Source: Candidatus Chloroploca mongolica
GTDB lineage: Bacteria; Chloroflexota; Chloroflexia; Chloroflexales; Chloroflexaceae
Length of the DNA: 64,000 nucleotides
Assembly (NCBI RefSeq): GCF_004762035.2
Contig: NZ_SIJK02000007.1
Span: 1 to 64,000, forward strand
Reading direction: 5' to 3'
Part shown: one piece after another, positions 18,833 to 28,460 of the stretch
Layout of the letters: each line of letters starts with the position of its first letter
How positions within the stretch are numbered: the stretch's first letter is position 1
The notes under the pieces: model-generated
Database searches by the model: none
Seen by the model: only the letters and a program-made list of their open reading frames with translations
Told to the model about the DNA's origin: nothing
Position numbers and translations under genes: made by a program

Positions 18833-18906
18833 GCTTACATTCAGTTTTGGCGGCGAAGCCACCAAAACTGAATGTAAGCAGTTTTTCGGGGGAGGCGAAG
18901 CCTCCG
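18833..18906. other. Long inverted repeat plus short hairpin after tgt
   Basis: GCTTACATTCAGTTTTGGCGGC pairs with its near-perfect complement (one mismatch) across a GAA-containing loop at about 18833-18880. A second hairpin (GGAGGC-GAA-GCCTCC) follows at 18891-18905. A T-run (GTTTTTC) separates them, so the first could be the tgt terminator. No gene is seen in 18809-19065. Confidence 0.65.
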
Positions 18907-19065
18907 CCGAATCGCGCATAGGCGACAGCCCTCAAGGTATGGTATCCTAAGCAGAGACAGCACAGCAACAGCCAGTGTGGTCTGTTTCTCGCTGCTGCGT
19001 TACGAGCGACCTGGTTGATGCGGCCGGGAGTACGCCCGTCGCACCACCAGCGCAATGGAACAACT

Positions 19066-19680
19066 ATGGAAATTGAAGCAAAATATCGTGTAGAGACCGC
19101 TGATCTTGGCATCGTCGCCACGTTGCAAAGCCTGGGTATTTATCATCTCGAACCGGCCCCCGCCCCCGAACAACAAGAGAATGTGTACTATGATACCGTT
19201 GATGCGCGCCTCACCGCAGCACGCTATGGCCTGCGTGTGCGCCGGGTTGGCTCGCGTTCGCTGATTACACTCAAAGGCCCCGCCGAAGTAGCCGCCGATG
19301 GCGTGCATCGCCGCTCTGAGTTCGAGTTCCCTGGCACCAATCCCCAGCCCACAACCTGGCCCGCCGGGGTAGCGCGTGAACTGGCCCTCGCTCTGACTGG
19401 AGGAGCCACGCTGGTGCCAACGGTAACCATTACGACCCAACGCCAGGTGCTCTATGCCCAGCGCGAAGGGGTGCCAGTTGCCGAAATTTGCCTCGATCAC
19501 GGGATGCTCGGTGTTGGCGCGTATGAGCAACCCTTTAGTGAACTCGAAATTGAATTGCTCAGCGAGGGTGTCCACGAAGACCTCGTCGCCCTTGCGTCAG
19601 CCCTGAGCTTGCACATTACGCTTACACCTGAACCACGCACCAAGCTTCAGCGTGCGCTCGAGTTACGAGCCCACGCGTAA
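19066..19680 (+). CDS. CYTH domain protein (triphosphate tunnel metalloenzyme)
   Basis: A 204-residue CYTH protein. The signature EIEAKYR (ExExK) lies at residues 2-8, followed by YYDTVDARLTAARYGLRVR, TLKG and a C-terminal FSELEIELLSEG acidic block: the alternating charged residues that line the tunnel barrel. Family members hydrolyse inorganic triphosphate, thiamine triphosphate or bind polyphosphate. It is followed after 12 bp by an HD-CHAD protein. CYTH and CHAD domains are often fused or adjacent, so the pair likely works on polyphosphate. The Shine-Dalgarno is weak (GGAACAAC). Confidence 0.85.
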   Translation: MEIEAKYRVETADLGIVATLQSLGIYHLEPAPAPEQQENVYYDTVDARLTAARYGLRVRRVGSRSLITLKGPAEVAADGVHRRSEFEFPGTNPQPTTWPAGVARELALALTGGATLVPTVTITTQRQVLYAQREGVPVAEICLDHGMLGVGAYEQPFSELEIELLSEGVHEDLVALASALSLHITLTPEPRTKLQRALELRAHA

Positions 19681-19692
19681 GGGGATATCATT

Positions 19693-21270
19693 ATGAGCAT
19701 TGATGAACTGTTGACAACCTATTACGTCGATCAAGCCCACGCTCGGCGGGTTGCCGATCTCTCCCTCGCGCTTTTTGATGCCACCGCCGAACAATACTCG
19801 CTCAATCCTGATCGACGGTATCTGCTCGAAGTTGGCGCACTGCTCCATAATGTTGGTTTGACCACCAATCCTGCCGATCATCACCTCGTGGGCCGCGATC
19901 TTGTCCTTGGTCAATTGACCGATGGTTTTGCCCAGCGAGAACGTGCGATCGTGGCCGCACAGGTGGCCTTTCATCGCAAGAAGGTACGCCCCCAGGTCGA
20001 GCCCGCCTATCTTGCCTTGGGCAACAAAGCTCGCGCCGAGGCGCTGCACTATGCCGCCCTCTTACGGGTGGCCGATGGCCTCGATAATAGCCAGTCGCAA
20101 ACCACCGTGCTGCACGCCGTAAGCCGCACAACCAGTGGCTTTTGTCTGCACCTCGCCGGCCCCTATGCCCAGGAGGATGGCGAACGGGCCATCGCGAAGG
20201 CCGATCTCTGGACCAGGGTCTTTGGTGAGTCGCTCGATATGGTGGTTGAAAATGCTGGGGATGAAGCGCCGCACGGGTTCCAATGGGCCGAAGAAGCGGC
20301 TCAACCCGAGCCGGCCCAGGCCCTGGATGCGCCGATCGCGCAACCCGACGATCCCGAGGCAAGTGAAACTGGCCTGCTCGAGCCATGGTATGCGCAGGCG
20401 ACCACGCCCCTGGCCGAACTGGGCCGCGTCTTGCTGCGGCGTCAACTTCGCCGGATGTTGCTCGCTGAGCGCGATGTTCGCGCCGATACCGACATCGAGG
20501 CCGTCCATGCCCTCCGTGTGGCCACGCGACGCCTGCGTGCGATTCTGCGCCTGCTTGACCCGGTCTATAGTGGCACCGATCTGCGCAAGTATAGCAAAGG
20601 CATCGGGCGCATTGCCCGCGAAGCAAGCGCCGTACGCGACCGCGATGTCTTGCTCGATGATCTCACCCGACGGGCCGCGTCACTCCCCAGCGAGTTGCAA
20701 CCCGGCCTTGCTACGCTGATCGAACGTCTCGGCAGCGAACGCAAGGCAGCCTATGCCGCCCTGATCAAGCACCTGAACCGTGACGATCACGCGGCGTTTG
20801 TCCAACGTTGCGCCCGTATGATGAATGATCATGCCCAGTGGGACGACCAACCCCGCGTCTGCGATCTCGGTGGGAGTACGATCTGGCGGCACTACGAAGC
20901 CCTCCGCGCCTACGACCGGGGTGGCTTGCCAGCCGAAATTGCTCAACTCCACATGATGCGCATCGAGGGCAAACGCATGCGTTATGTGCTCGAGCTCTTC
21001 AGTGATACCCTCGGTGAGTGCGCTGAAACAGCGGTGAACGCGCTCGTCGGTTTCCAGGATCACCTCGGTGAACTCAACGACCTCGATGTCGCCCGCGCCC
21101 TGCTCGTACCGCATCGCCGCGACGCCACCACCGGGGCCGCCGTCGCCGCCTATATGACCCTGCGCGAAGAGCACGGCCACCAACTCATCGCTGAACTCCC
21201 CGAGCGCTGGGCTCAGCTCAATAGCCCCGCGTATCGTCAGATCCTCGTGGATTTAATGCTCAACTTGTAA
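19693..21270 (+). CDS. HD-like domain fused to CHAD domain
   Basis: A 525-residue protein. Residues 1-180 resemble the HD-type C-terminal domain of Ppx/GppA exopolyphosphatases (QAHARRVADLSLALFD, GALLHNVGL, ADHHLVG, ALLRVADGLDNS). The HD doublet itself reads HN, so metal-dependent hydrolysis may be lost or altered. After a Pro/Glu-rich linker (about 190-235), a CHAD domain with conserved histidines and arginines (DIEAVHALRVATRRLRAILR, MMRIEGKRMRYVLELF, FQDHLGELNDLDVAR) fills the rest. CHAD domains bind polyphosphate. AAGGGG precedes the ATG. It is co-transcribed with the CYTH gene. Confidence 0.85.
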   Translation: MSIDELLTTYYVDQAHARRVADLSLALFDATAEQYSLNPDRRYLLEVGALLHNVGLTTNPADHHLVGRDLVLGQLTDGFAQRERAIVAAQVAFHRKKVRPQVEPAYLALGNKARAEALHYAALLRVADGLDNSQSQTTVLHAVSRTTSGFCLHLAGPYAQEDGERAIAKADLWTRVFGESLDMVVENAGDEAPHGFQWAEEAAQPEPAQALDAPIAQPDDPEASETGLLEPWYAQATTPLAELGRVLLRRQLRRMLLAERDVRADTDIEAVHALRVATRRLRAILRLLDPVYSGTDLRKYSKGIGRIAREASAVRDRDVLLDDLTRRAASLPSELQPGLATLIERLGSERKAAYAALIKHLNRDDHAAFVQRCARMMNDHAQWDDQPRVCDLGGSTIWRHYEALRAYDRGGLPAEIAQLHMMRIEGKRMRYVLELFSDTLGECAETAVNALVGFQDHLGELNDLDVARALLVPHRRDATTGAAVAAYMTLREEHGHQLIAELPERWAQLNSPAYRQILVDLMLNL

Positions 21271-21300
21271 ACCGCAACGCTGGCTTACAGAACTATCGTC

Positions 21301-21337
21301 CATGCAAAAAAGCCAGCGACGCTGGCTTTTTTGCATG
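21301..21337. terminator. Bidirectional terminator between HD-CHAD and acsA
   Basis: Arms 21301-21317 and 21321-21337 are a perfect 17-bp palindrome whose outer part is A6/T6, so each strand reads a GC stem followed by a U-run. It serves the converging genes on both sides. Confidence 0.9.
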
Positions 21338-21351
21338 GGCGAGAAGCAACC

Positions 21352-23286
21352 CTATTCCTCTAACGTACTCACATCACCCTCAGGCAGACCCTGGGCACGC
21401 GCCTTGAGCACACGCCGCATAATCTTACCCGAACGCGTCTTGGGCAGCACAGTGACGAACGTAATCTGATCTGGGCGCGCAATCGGCCCGAGCTCGTGAC
21501 CAACGTGGCTCCGCAGTTCATCTTCGAGCTTGGGACTACCGTCGAAGGTCGCCCGCAGAATGACAAAGGCATGGATCGCATTGCCCTTGACCTCGTGCGG
21601 CAAACCAATCGCCGCAGCCTCGGCCACCGCTGGGTGGCTGACCAGCGCACTCTCAACTTCTGCCGTGCCAAGGCGGTACCCCGAGACCTTGATCACATCA
21701 TCGAGACGTCCAATGACCCAGATGTAGCCATCGGCGTCCTTGCGAGCACTATCGCCAGCAGCATACATGCCGGGAACCTTGGTCCAATAGGTATCAACAT
21801 AGCGCTGCGGATCATTCAAGATCGTCCGCATCATGCCAGGCCAGGGTCGCTTGATCACCAACAACCCATCCTCATCTGGCCCACACGAAGAGCCATCCTC
21901 GTGGATAACATCAACCTCGACACCCAGGAACGGCCGCGTTGCGCTGCCCGGCTTGAGCGGCACCACCGGCGTGGGCGTGATCATAAAGTGGCCCGTCTCG
22001 GTCTGCCACCACGTATCCATAATCGGACAGCGGCTGCCACCGATCACATTGTAGAACCACTTCCACGCCTCGGGGTTGATCGGCTCACCGACCGAACCAA
22101 GCAAACGCAGGCTGCTCAAGTCGTGGCGGGAAGGCCAGGCCTCTCCAAAGCGCATCAGCCCACGAATAGCGGTTGGCGCCGTATAGAGAATGCTAATCGA
22201 GTGACGATTGACGAGCGACCACCAGCGGTCGGGGAAGGGATAGTTGGGGGCCCCTTCGTACATAAACGATGTTGCGCCATTCAACAGCGGGCTATAGACA
22301 ATATAGCTATGGCCGGTGATCCAGCCCGGATCAGCGGCACACCAGTAGCGATCCTCTTCCTTCAGGTCAAAGACCATCTTGAGCGTCGCATAGGTACCGA
22401 CCATATAGCCGCCGTGGGTATGCACCACACCCTTGGGCTTACCGGTTGTCCCCGAGGTATACAAAATAAAGAGTGGCGTCTCGGCATCGAGCGCCTCGGT
22501 ATGGCACTCAGCCGCAGCAATCGGCAAGCTCATCAACTCGTGCAGCCACAGATCGCGGCCAAGTTCCATATTGACCTCGTGGCCGGTGCGCTTCACGACC
22601 AGACACGTCTGCACAGTTGGCGTACGCGACATCGCCTCATCGGCAATCTGCTTGAGTTCGATCACCTTGGCGCGCATAAAGCCGCCGTCGGCGGTCACCA
22701 GAACCTTGCTGTGCGCATCAGCCAGGCGGTCGGCCAGGGCCGCCTCAGAGAAACCGCCATACACCACGCTATGGGCGGCCCCGATCTTCGCACAGGCAAG
22801 CATAAACATCGGCAACTCAGGAATACGTGGCAGATAGATGGTGACAATATCACCCTTCTTCACACCCACGCTCTTGAGCACATTCGCCATTTTGTTGACT
22901 TCGCGGTTCAGCGCATGGTACGAAAAGGTGCGCTGCGTACCGTCTTCACCCTCCCACACGATCGCCAGCTTGTTCTTGCGCCACGAACGGGCATGGCGAT
23001 CAAGCGCATTATGCACAATGTTCGTCTTGGCACCAGTGAACCATTTAAAGAAGGGCTTGTCACTATCATCAAGCACCTTCTCCCAGGGCTCAAACCACTC
23101 CAACTCACTGGCCATATCGGCCCAGAACTGCTCATTGTTATCGAGTGTCCACTGATACAGTTCATCGTAGCTCGAAAGACCCTTGGAACGGGCGTAGGCC
23201 ATCACATTGGACTGTTCGACGATTGACGAGTCCGGCGTAAAAACCTCATCGTGATGGTACGTTGCCACATCGCGGGGCTCGGTCAT
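21352..23286 (-). CDS. acsA: Acetyl-CoA synthetase (AMP-forming)
   Basis: A 644-residue acyl-adenylating enzyme, close to the usual Acs length of about 650. ATP + acetate + CoA gives acetyl-CoA + AMP + PPi. Motifs: P-loop-like LYTSGTTGKPKGVVHTHGG, PGWITGHSYIVY, the WWQTETG motif with the tryptophan that limits the pocket to acetate/propionate, GRLDDVIKVSGYRLG, and the C-terminal catalytic lysine in TRSGKIMRR, a potential acetylation site. The start at 23286 has AAGGAGG seven bases upstream. It is 30 bp downstream of a prpE-like gene, so the two form one operon for small-acid assimilation. Confidence 0.92.
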   Translation of the reverse strand: MTEPRDVATYHHDEVFTPDSSIVEQSNVMAYARSKGLSSYDELYQWTLDNNEQFWADMASELEWFEPWEKVLDDSDKPFFKWFTGAKTNIVHNALDRHARSWRKNKLAIVWEGEDGTQRTFSYHALNREVNKMANVLKSVGVKKGDIVTIYLPRIPELPMFMLACAKIGAAHSVVYGGFSEAALADRLADAHSKVLVTADGGFMRAKVIELKQIADEAMSRTPTVQTCLVVKRTGHEVNMELGRDLWLHELMSLPIAAAECHTEALDAETPLFILYTSGTTGKPKGVVHTHGGYMVGTYATLKMVFDLKEEDRYWCAADPGWITGHSYIVYSPLLNGATSFMYEGAPNYPFPDRWWSLVNRHSISILYTAPTAIRGLMRFGEAWPSRHDLSSLRLLGSVGEPINPEAWKWFYNVIGGSRCPIMDTWWQTETGHFMITPTPVVPLKPGSATRPFLGVEVDVIHEDGSSCGPDEDGLLVIKRPWPGMMRTILNDPQRYVDTYWTKVPGMYAAGDSARKDADGYIWVIGRLDDVIKVSGYRLGTAEVESALVSHPAVAEAAAIGLPHEVKGNAIHAFVILRATFDGSPKLEDELRSHVGHELGPIARPDQITFVTVLPKTRSGKIMRRVLKARAQGLPEGDVSTLEE

Positions 23287-23316
23287 GGGGTAACCTCCTT
23301 GTTCCACAACACACAA

Positions 23317-25215
<1,899 letters not shown>

Positions 25216-25265
25216 ACAAACGCCTCCTCTCTGAGGAATTCGGTTCCTGGACAAGGAAATTGTAC

Positions 25266-25332
25266 ACAGTGTTGCAGAACAATACCACGCAATGCGTGGT
25301 ATTGCAAGGGTTGCGCTTTCGCAAAACACTGT
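25266..25332. promoter_or_regulatory. Nested inverted repeats in the prpE-acsA leader
   Basis: An outer pair ACAGTGTT (25266-25273) / AACACTGT (25325-25332) encloses an inner hairpin AATACCACGC-AAT-GCGTGGTATT (about 25281-25303). It lies 50-120 bp before the prpE-like start and may be an operator or attenuator. No family could be assigned. The remaining 25333-25493 shows no gene. Confidence 0.5.
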
Positions 25333-25493
25333 AAAGATTCTATACCAAGTCTGTGTGACTGTCCCTCTATTGTAATCCCTGAAAACGCAATTGCAGGTAG
25401 AATACATCTACCTTTCTGGTGAAGAAAATTTCACCATAAACAGAAACAGCGTAACCAGGCCGCCAAGAGTGTCCGCCCTAGCTAAAATACTTC

Positions 25494-25540
25494 AGCCCAC
25501 GAGAAAACCGCCAGCAGTGCTGGCGGTTTTCTCGTGGGCT
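25494..25540. terminator. Symmetric hairpin after the recombinase gene
   Basis: Perfect 22-bp arms at 25494-25515 and 25519-25540 with an AGT loop. The stem includes A4/T4 tracts flanking a GC core. It lies 21 bp beyond the stop of the minus-strand recombinase, so it most likely terminates that gene. Confidence 0.8.
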
Positions 25541-25561
25541 ACACCAATGCACAAACAGGCG

Positions 25562-26512
25562 TTAGGAAGCCTGTTGTTCGCGCTGGGCTTCCTCTTGTGT
25601 TGAGCCACCAAGCTGGTGTGCATGCACGATTTCGGCGTACCGACGTGTGCTACGCGGATCACGGTGACCAAGGATCCGCCGTACGACCTGCTCGGGATAG
25701 AAGGCGATCAGTTCGGCGGCAGCCGTGTGACGCAAGTGATGCAACGTGTAACGCGGTACTTCGCGTCCATCCTCAATGTCGACAAGGTGGGCCTGCTTGC
25801 AGACCTGTACCCAGCGGCGATGCAATGTGTCATACGACGCACGGTTGCCCCGCGATGAACGAAAGAGCGGTGTCTCGGGGGGAAGCGCCTCGGCCATTTC
25901 ACGCATCCAACTCCGCAACCCACGGAGGCTGCGCGGCATCACATCAGGCGTCAACACCACCATTCGTTTGGTGCCACTCTTGCTATCCTGAACCAGCAAC
26001 ACTTCGCGTCCGGGTTCAAGAATCACATCGCCAACATTGAGGTTCAGCACCTCGTCGGTACGAATCCCAATCTCGCGCAAAAGAATAAAGATCAAACGGT
26101 ACGGCTGCGATGAATTGGCAATCGCACTGTCTAACGCCCGCCGCTCGGCTTCGCTGGCAATAGGCTGTGGACGATGTTCGGTATGATAGCGTGAATTCAC
26201 CTGCTCGACCGGGTTGTGCAAGGCTAGACCTTGCTTGACCGCCCAGCGAAAAAACCGACCCAGACTCGCAATCCGCCGGTTGGTTGTTCCCGGCTGTTCG
26301 TTACGACTGGCGAAAAACTGCTTGATGTCGTCAGCCGTAATCGCCTCGAGTGGAGCCTCGATCATTGCTGCGGCCGTGCGGAGATCGCACCGGTATGATG
26401 TGATCGTGTTTGTGCTCAGACCATGCTCGTGTACAACATCGCTGAGAAATGTCTCCATTTCACTTGCGATCGTACGCGGGCAATGGAGTGAGAGATTGGC
26501 GTTCGTGGACAT
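25562..26512 (-). CDS. Tyrosine recombinase/integrase (Xer-like)
   Basis: A 316-residue site-specific recombinase. The N-terminal SAM-like core-binding domain spans residues about 12-100. The catalytic domain carries the family set: Arg in LLREIGIRTDEVLNL, HHLRHTAAAELI (HxxR), the histidine of LGHRDPRSTRRY and the nucleophile Tyr in the same motif. It would cut and rejoin DNA through a 3'-phosphotyrosine. Size and layout fit a chromosomal Xer-type enzyme as well as a phage integrase. No tRNA, att pair or other mobile gene is nearby. AGGAGGG precedes the ATG. Confidence 0.85.
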   Translation of the reverse strand: MSTNANLSLHCPRTIASEMETFLSDVVHEHGLSTNTITSYRCDLRTAAAMIEAPLEAITADDIKQFFASRNEQPGTTNRRIASLGRFFRWAVKQGLALHNPVEQVNSRYHTEHRPQPIASEAERRALDSAIANSSQPYRLIFILLREIGIRTDEVLNLNVGDVILEPGREVLLVQDSKSGTKRMVVLTPDVMPRSLRGLRSWMREMAEALPPETPLFRSSRGNRASYDTLHRRWVQVCKQAHLVDIEDGREVPRYTLHHLRHTAAAELIAFYPEQVVRRILGHRDPRSTRRYAEIVHAHQLGGSTQEEAQREQQAS

Positions 26513-26982
26513 GTCCGCCCTCCTGTGTGACGCTCTGGGTCCGCGTCTTGCTGCTGCGCACCCTACTTCTTGCTGGCGTCACCTAGCCATCTGCTGCTAT
26601 GGGCATCAGTTGGCTATCACCTAAGAGCCCTTGGGCCCTCTCGTTCTCGAGTCACGCTCTTTTGGTTATATTCACGCGCATTATAGCAAAAAGTTAGCGA
26701 TAATTCTAGTTCACGTCTCTGAATATTTGAAGCCTCATATATAAAGAGGTTGTCATATTTTCCATCTCCCCACCAGACGCATTTCGTTCTGCCCTCAAAC
26801 CTCTTTTTAGCTGATTGCAATCACTTCTACGCCCTGTCACCCGTGTTGTCACAAGGCCGACAAGACCAGTCTTTCCCTATGAGGTTGACGCTGAAGATGT
26901 CCTGTGGTACGGTAAATATATCGTAACCATATTGCTCATATTCCTAAGACTGTATAATTACTGCTTTCCTGGAGGTTTTGGT
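26513..26982. other. 470-bp AT-rich gap between the recombinase and the ferredoxin
   Basis: No gene supported. The middle (about 26650-26780) is clearly more AT-rich than the surrounding genome. No convincing dif-like pair of 11-bp arms, tRNA or att duplication was found. The right end carries the promoter of the ferredoxin gene. Confidence 0.6.
26932..26958 (+). promoter_or_regulatory. Candidate promoter of the ferredoxin gene
   Basis: A perfect -10 TATAAT at 26953-26958 is preceded by TTGCTC at 26932-26937 with a 15-bp spacer, which is short for sigma-70. The start codon lies 25 bases downstream with a GGAGG Shine-Dalgarno. Confidence 0.5.
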
Positions 26983-27351
26983 ATGCCGATGTTGAAGGTT
27001 GGCGAGGCAACTGTCGAAGTTGCGCAAGGGACACGTCTCGCGGTGGCAATTGAACAGGCCGGGGTTGAAATTGGGCATCGTTGTGGCGGGCACGCTCGCT
27101 GTACCACCTGTCGTGTAGCCTTTGCCGACGGTGAGCCGACGACGATGACCCACGCTGAATACGCCAAACTGGTTGAACGGGAACTGCTGGGCCAGTACCG
27201 CCTCGCTTGCCAGATTACCTGTGACCACGATATGACCATCACCGAGGTTCCGATGACGAAAGCGAGCCAGAATTGGACCGATACTGGCCCCGCCCTGGAA
27301 GCTGAGGTGACGCCCGAAGCCGTCTTCCTTCCGCTTGATCAACTCACCTGA
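26983..27351 (+). CDS. Plant-type [2Fe-2S] ferredoxin
   Basis: A 122-residue ferredoxin. Cys34, Cys40, Cys43 and Cys76 give the CX5CX2C...C spacing of the plant/adrenodoxin-like beta-grasp fold; an extra Cys80 is near the cluster. It would shuttle single electrons in the cytoplasm. The tail (residues 95-122) is acidic and extends beyond the cluster domain. CCTGGAGG precedes the ATG. It stands alone, and its stop overlaps the stop of the convergent nucleoside hydrolase by 8 bp. No partner oxidoreductase is adjacent. Confidence 0.88.
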   Translation: MPMLKVGEATVEVAQGTRLAVAIEQAGVEIGHRCGGHARCTTCRVAFADGEPTTMTHAEYAKLVERELLGQYRLACQITCDHDMTITEVPMTKASQNWTDTGPALEAEVTPEAVFLPLDQLT

Positions 27352-28309
27352 TCAGCTGGCTCAAGGCCGCCATACGAGCCAGAAAACGTTCAACGAAGGT
27401 CGCACTGTCAAACCGGGCCACATAGCGAACATTCGCAGGTTGCCCGGTTAACCCCCGAAAATCACCCACGGTCTTGCCCATGGTCAACTCACTCGCTGTC
27501 TCTACCGTGACATAGAGTTCGGCCAATTCGGCCAGTTCGGGCCACCAGACCAGGGCAAGGGCCGCAGGGTCGTTAATGGCACATCCCGCCCACCCAAAAT
27601 GTTCACGGTGGAAGTCCATATAAAACCGGGTTGCGTCGGCAATAAACTGGGGCACAGGCCCACCATGCGCACGCAATGCTTGCACCTGCTCCTCAGTGAC
27701 CCGCACCTGCTTGGTGATGTCCCACGGCATGATGGTGATCGGCATCCCGCTACTCAAGACAATCTGCGCTGCGTGGGGATCCGCATAAATATTGAACTCG
27801 GCAAGCGGGGTCGTATTGCCTTGATCATGCAACGCCCCACCCATGATGATGCATTCGTGTACCGCTTTGGCGATCTGCGGCGCTTTGCGTAACGCTAATG
27901 CGACATTCGTGAGCGGACCGACCGCCACCAGCGTTACCTCACCCGGATCAGCCAAGATCTCGCGGATGATCATATCCACTCCATGTTCGGCCACTGGCAC
28001 CGCCGGGCTCGCTGGCAAACTGGCATAACCAAGGCCACGCCCGCCATGCGTCTTCCGTGCCGTCACCGGCTCACGCAGCAGCGGACGCTCGCACCCAGCC
28101 GCCACCGGAAGATGCGGGTGCCCGGCAAGCTGCAAGACGGCCAGCGCATTTGCCACCGCATCTGACAACGGGCAATTCCCATGCACGATACTTAACCCGA
28201 CAAGATCTATTTCTGGCGAAGCAAGCGCCAGCAAAATCGCCAGCGCATCATCAATCCCGGGATCAGTATCAAGAACCACCCGGCGCGGTCGTGAAGAGAC
28301 CATATCCAT
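27344..28309 (-). CDS. Inosine/uridine-preferring nucleoside hydrolase
   Basis: A 321-residue nucleoside N-ribohydrolase. The Ca-binding motif DTDPGIDDALAI lies at residues 15-26, with the typical VAVGPLTNVALAL and the later EFNIYADPHAAQIVL block. It releases base and ribose from nucleosides for salvage. The start at 28309 has AAGGAAG six bases upstream. The upstream region on this strand has a TATAAT without a clear -35. It is divergent from the PASTA kinase and converges on the ferredoxin. Confidence 0.88.
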   Translation of the reverse strand: MDMVSSRPRRVVLDTDPGIDDALAILLALASPEIDLVGLSIVHGNCPLSDAVANALAVLQLAGHPHLPVAAGCERPLLREPVTARKTHGGRGLGYASLPASPAVPVAEHGVDMIIREILADPGEVTLVAVGPLTNVALALRKAPQIAKAVHECIIMGGALHDQGNTTPLAEFNIYADPHAAQIVLSSGMPITIMPWDITKQVRVTEEQVQALRAHGGPVPQFIADATRFYMDFHREHFGWAGCAINDPAALALVWWPELAELAELYVTVETASELTMGKTVGDFRGLTGQPANVRYVARFDSATFVERFLARMAALSQLIR

Positions 28310-28378
28310 AGCGCTTCCTTTACCTTGACTTTCGGCTGTACCACGCATTATAGGACATATCGCCTCCAGCGATCTGCA

Positions 28379-28407
28379 TTGACGCCTCTGGCGCAAAGTG
28401 TCATAAT
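28379..28407 (+). promoter_or_regulatory. Sigma-70 promoter of the PASTA kinase gene
   Basis: TTGACG (28379-28384), a 17-bp spacer, and CATAAT (28402-28407). Predicted start is near 28414, about 47 bases before the ATG. Confidence 0.7.
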
Positions 28408-28460
28408 GACCCTGCCTTACGCAATACTTTCGCGTCCCGCGTCAGGGTTCGCACGTTGTA

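Noticed and set aside
21496-23226. 576-codon plus-strand open frame
   Set aside because: Antisense shadow of acsA; its translation is rich in Arg/His and resembles no family.
26617-26820. 67-codon minus-strand open frame in the AT-rich gap
   Set aside because: No Shine-Dalgarno, no recognisable composition, and it overlaps non-coding AT-rich sequence.
26513-26982. dif site or tRNA att site for the recombinase
   Set aside because: No pair of conserved 11-bp arms with a 6-bp centre, and no tRNA-like T-loop sequence, could be found.
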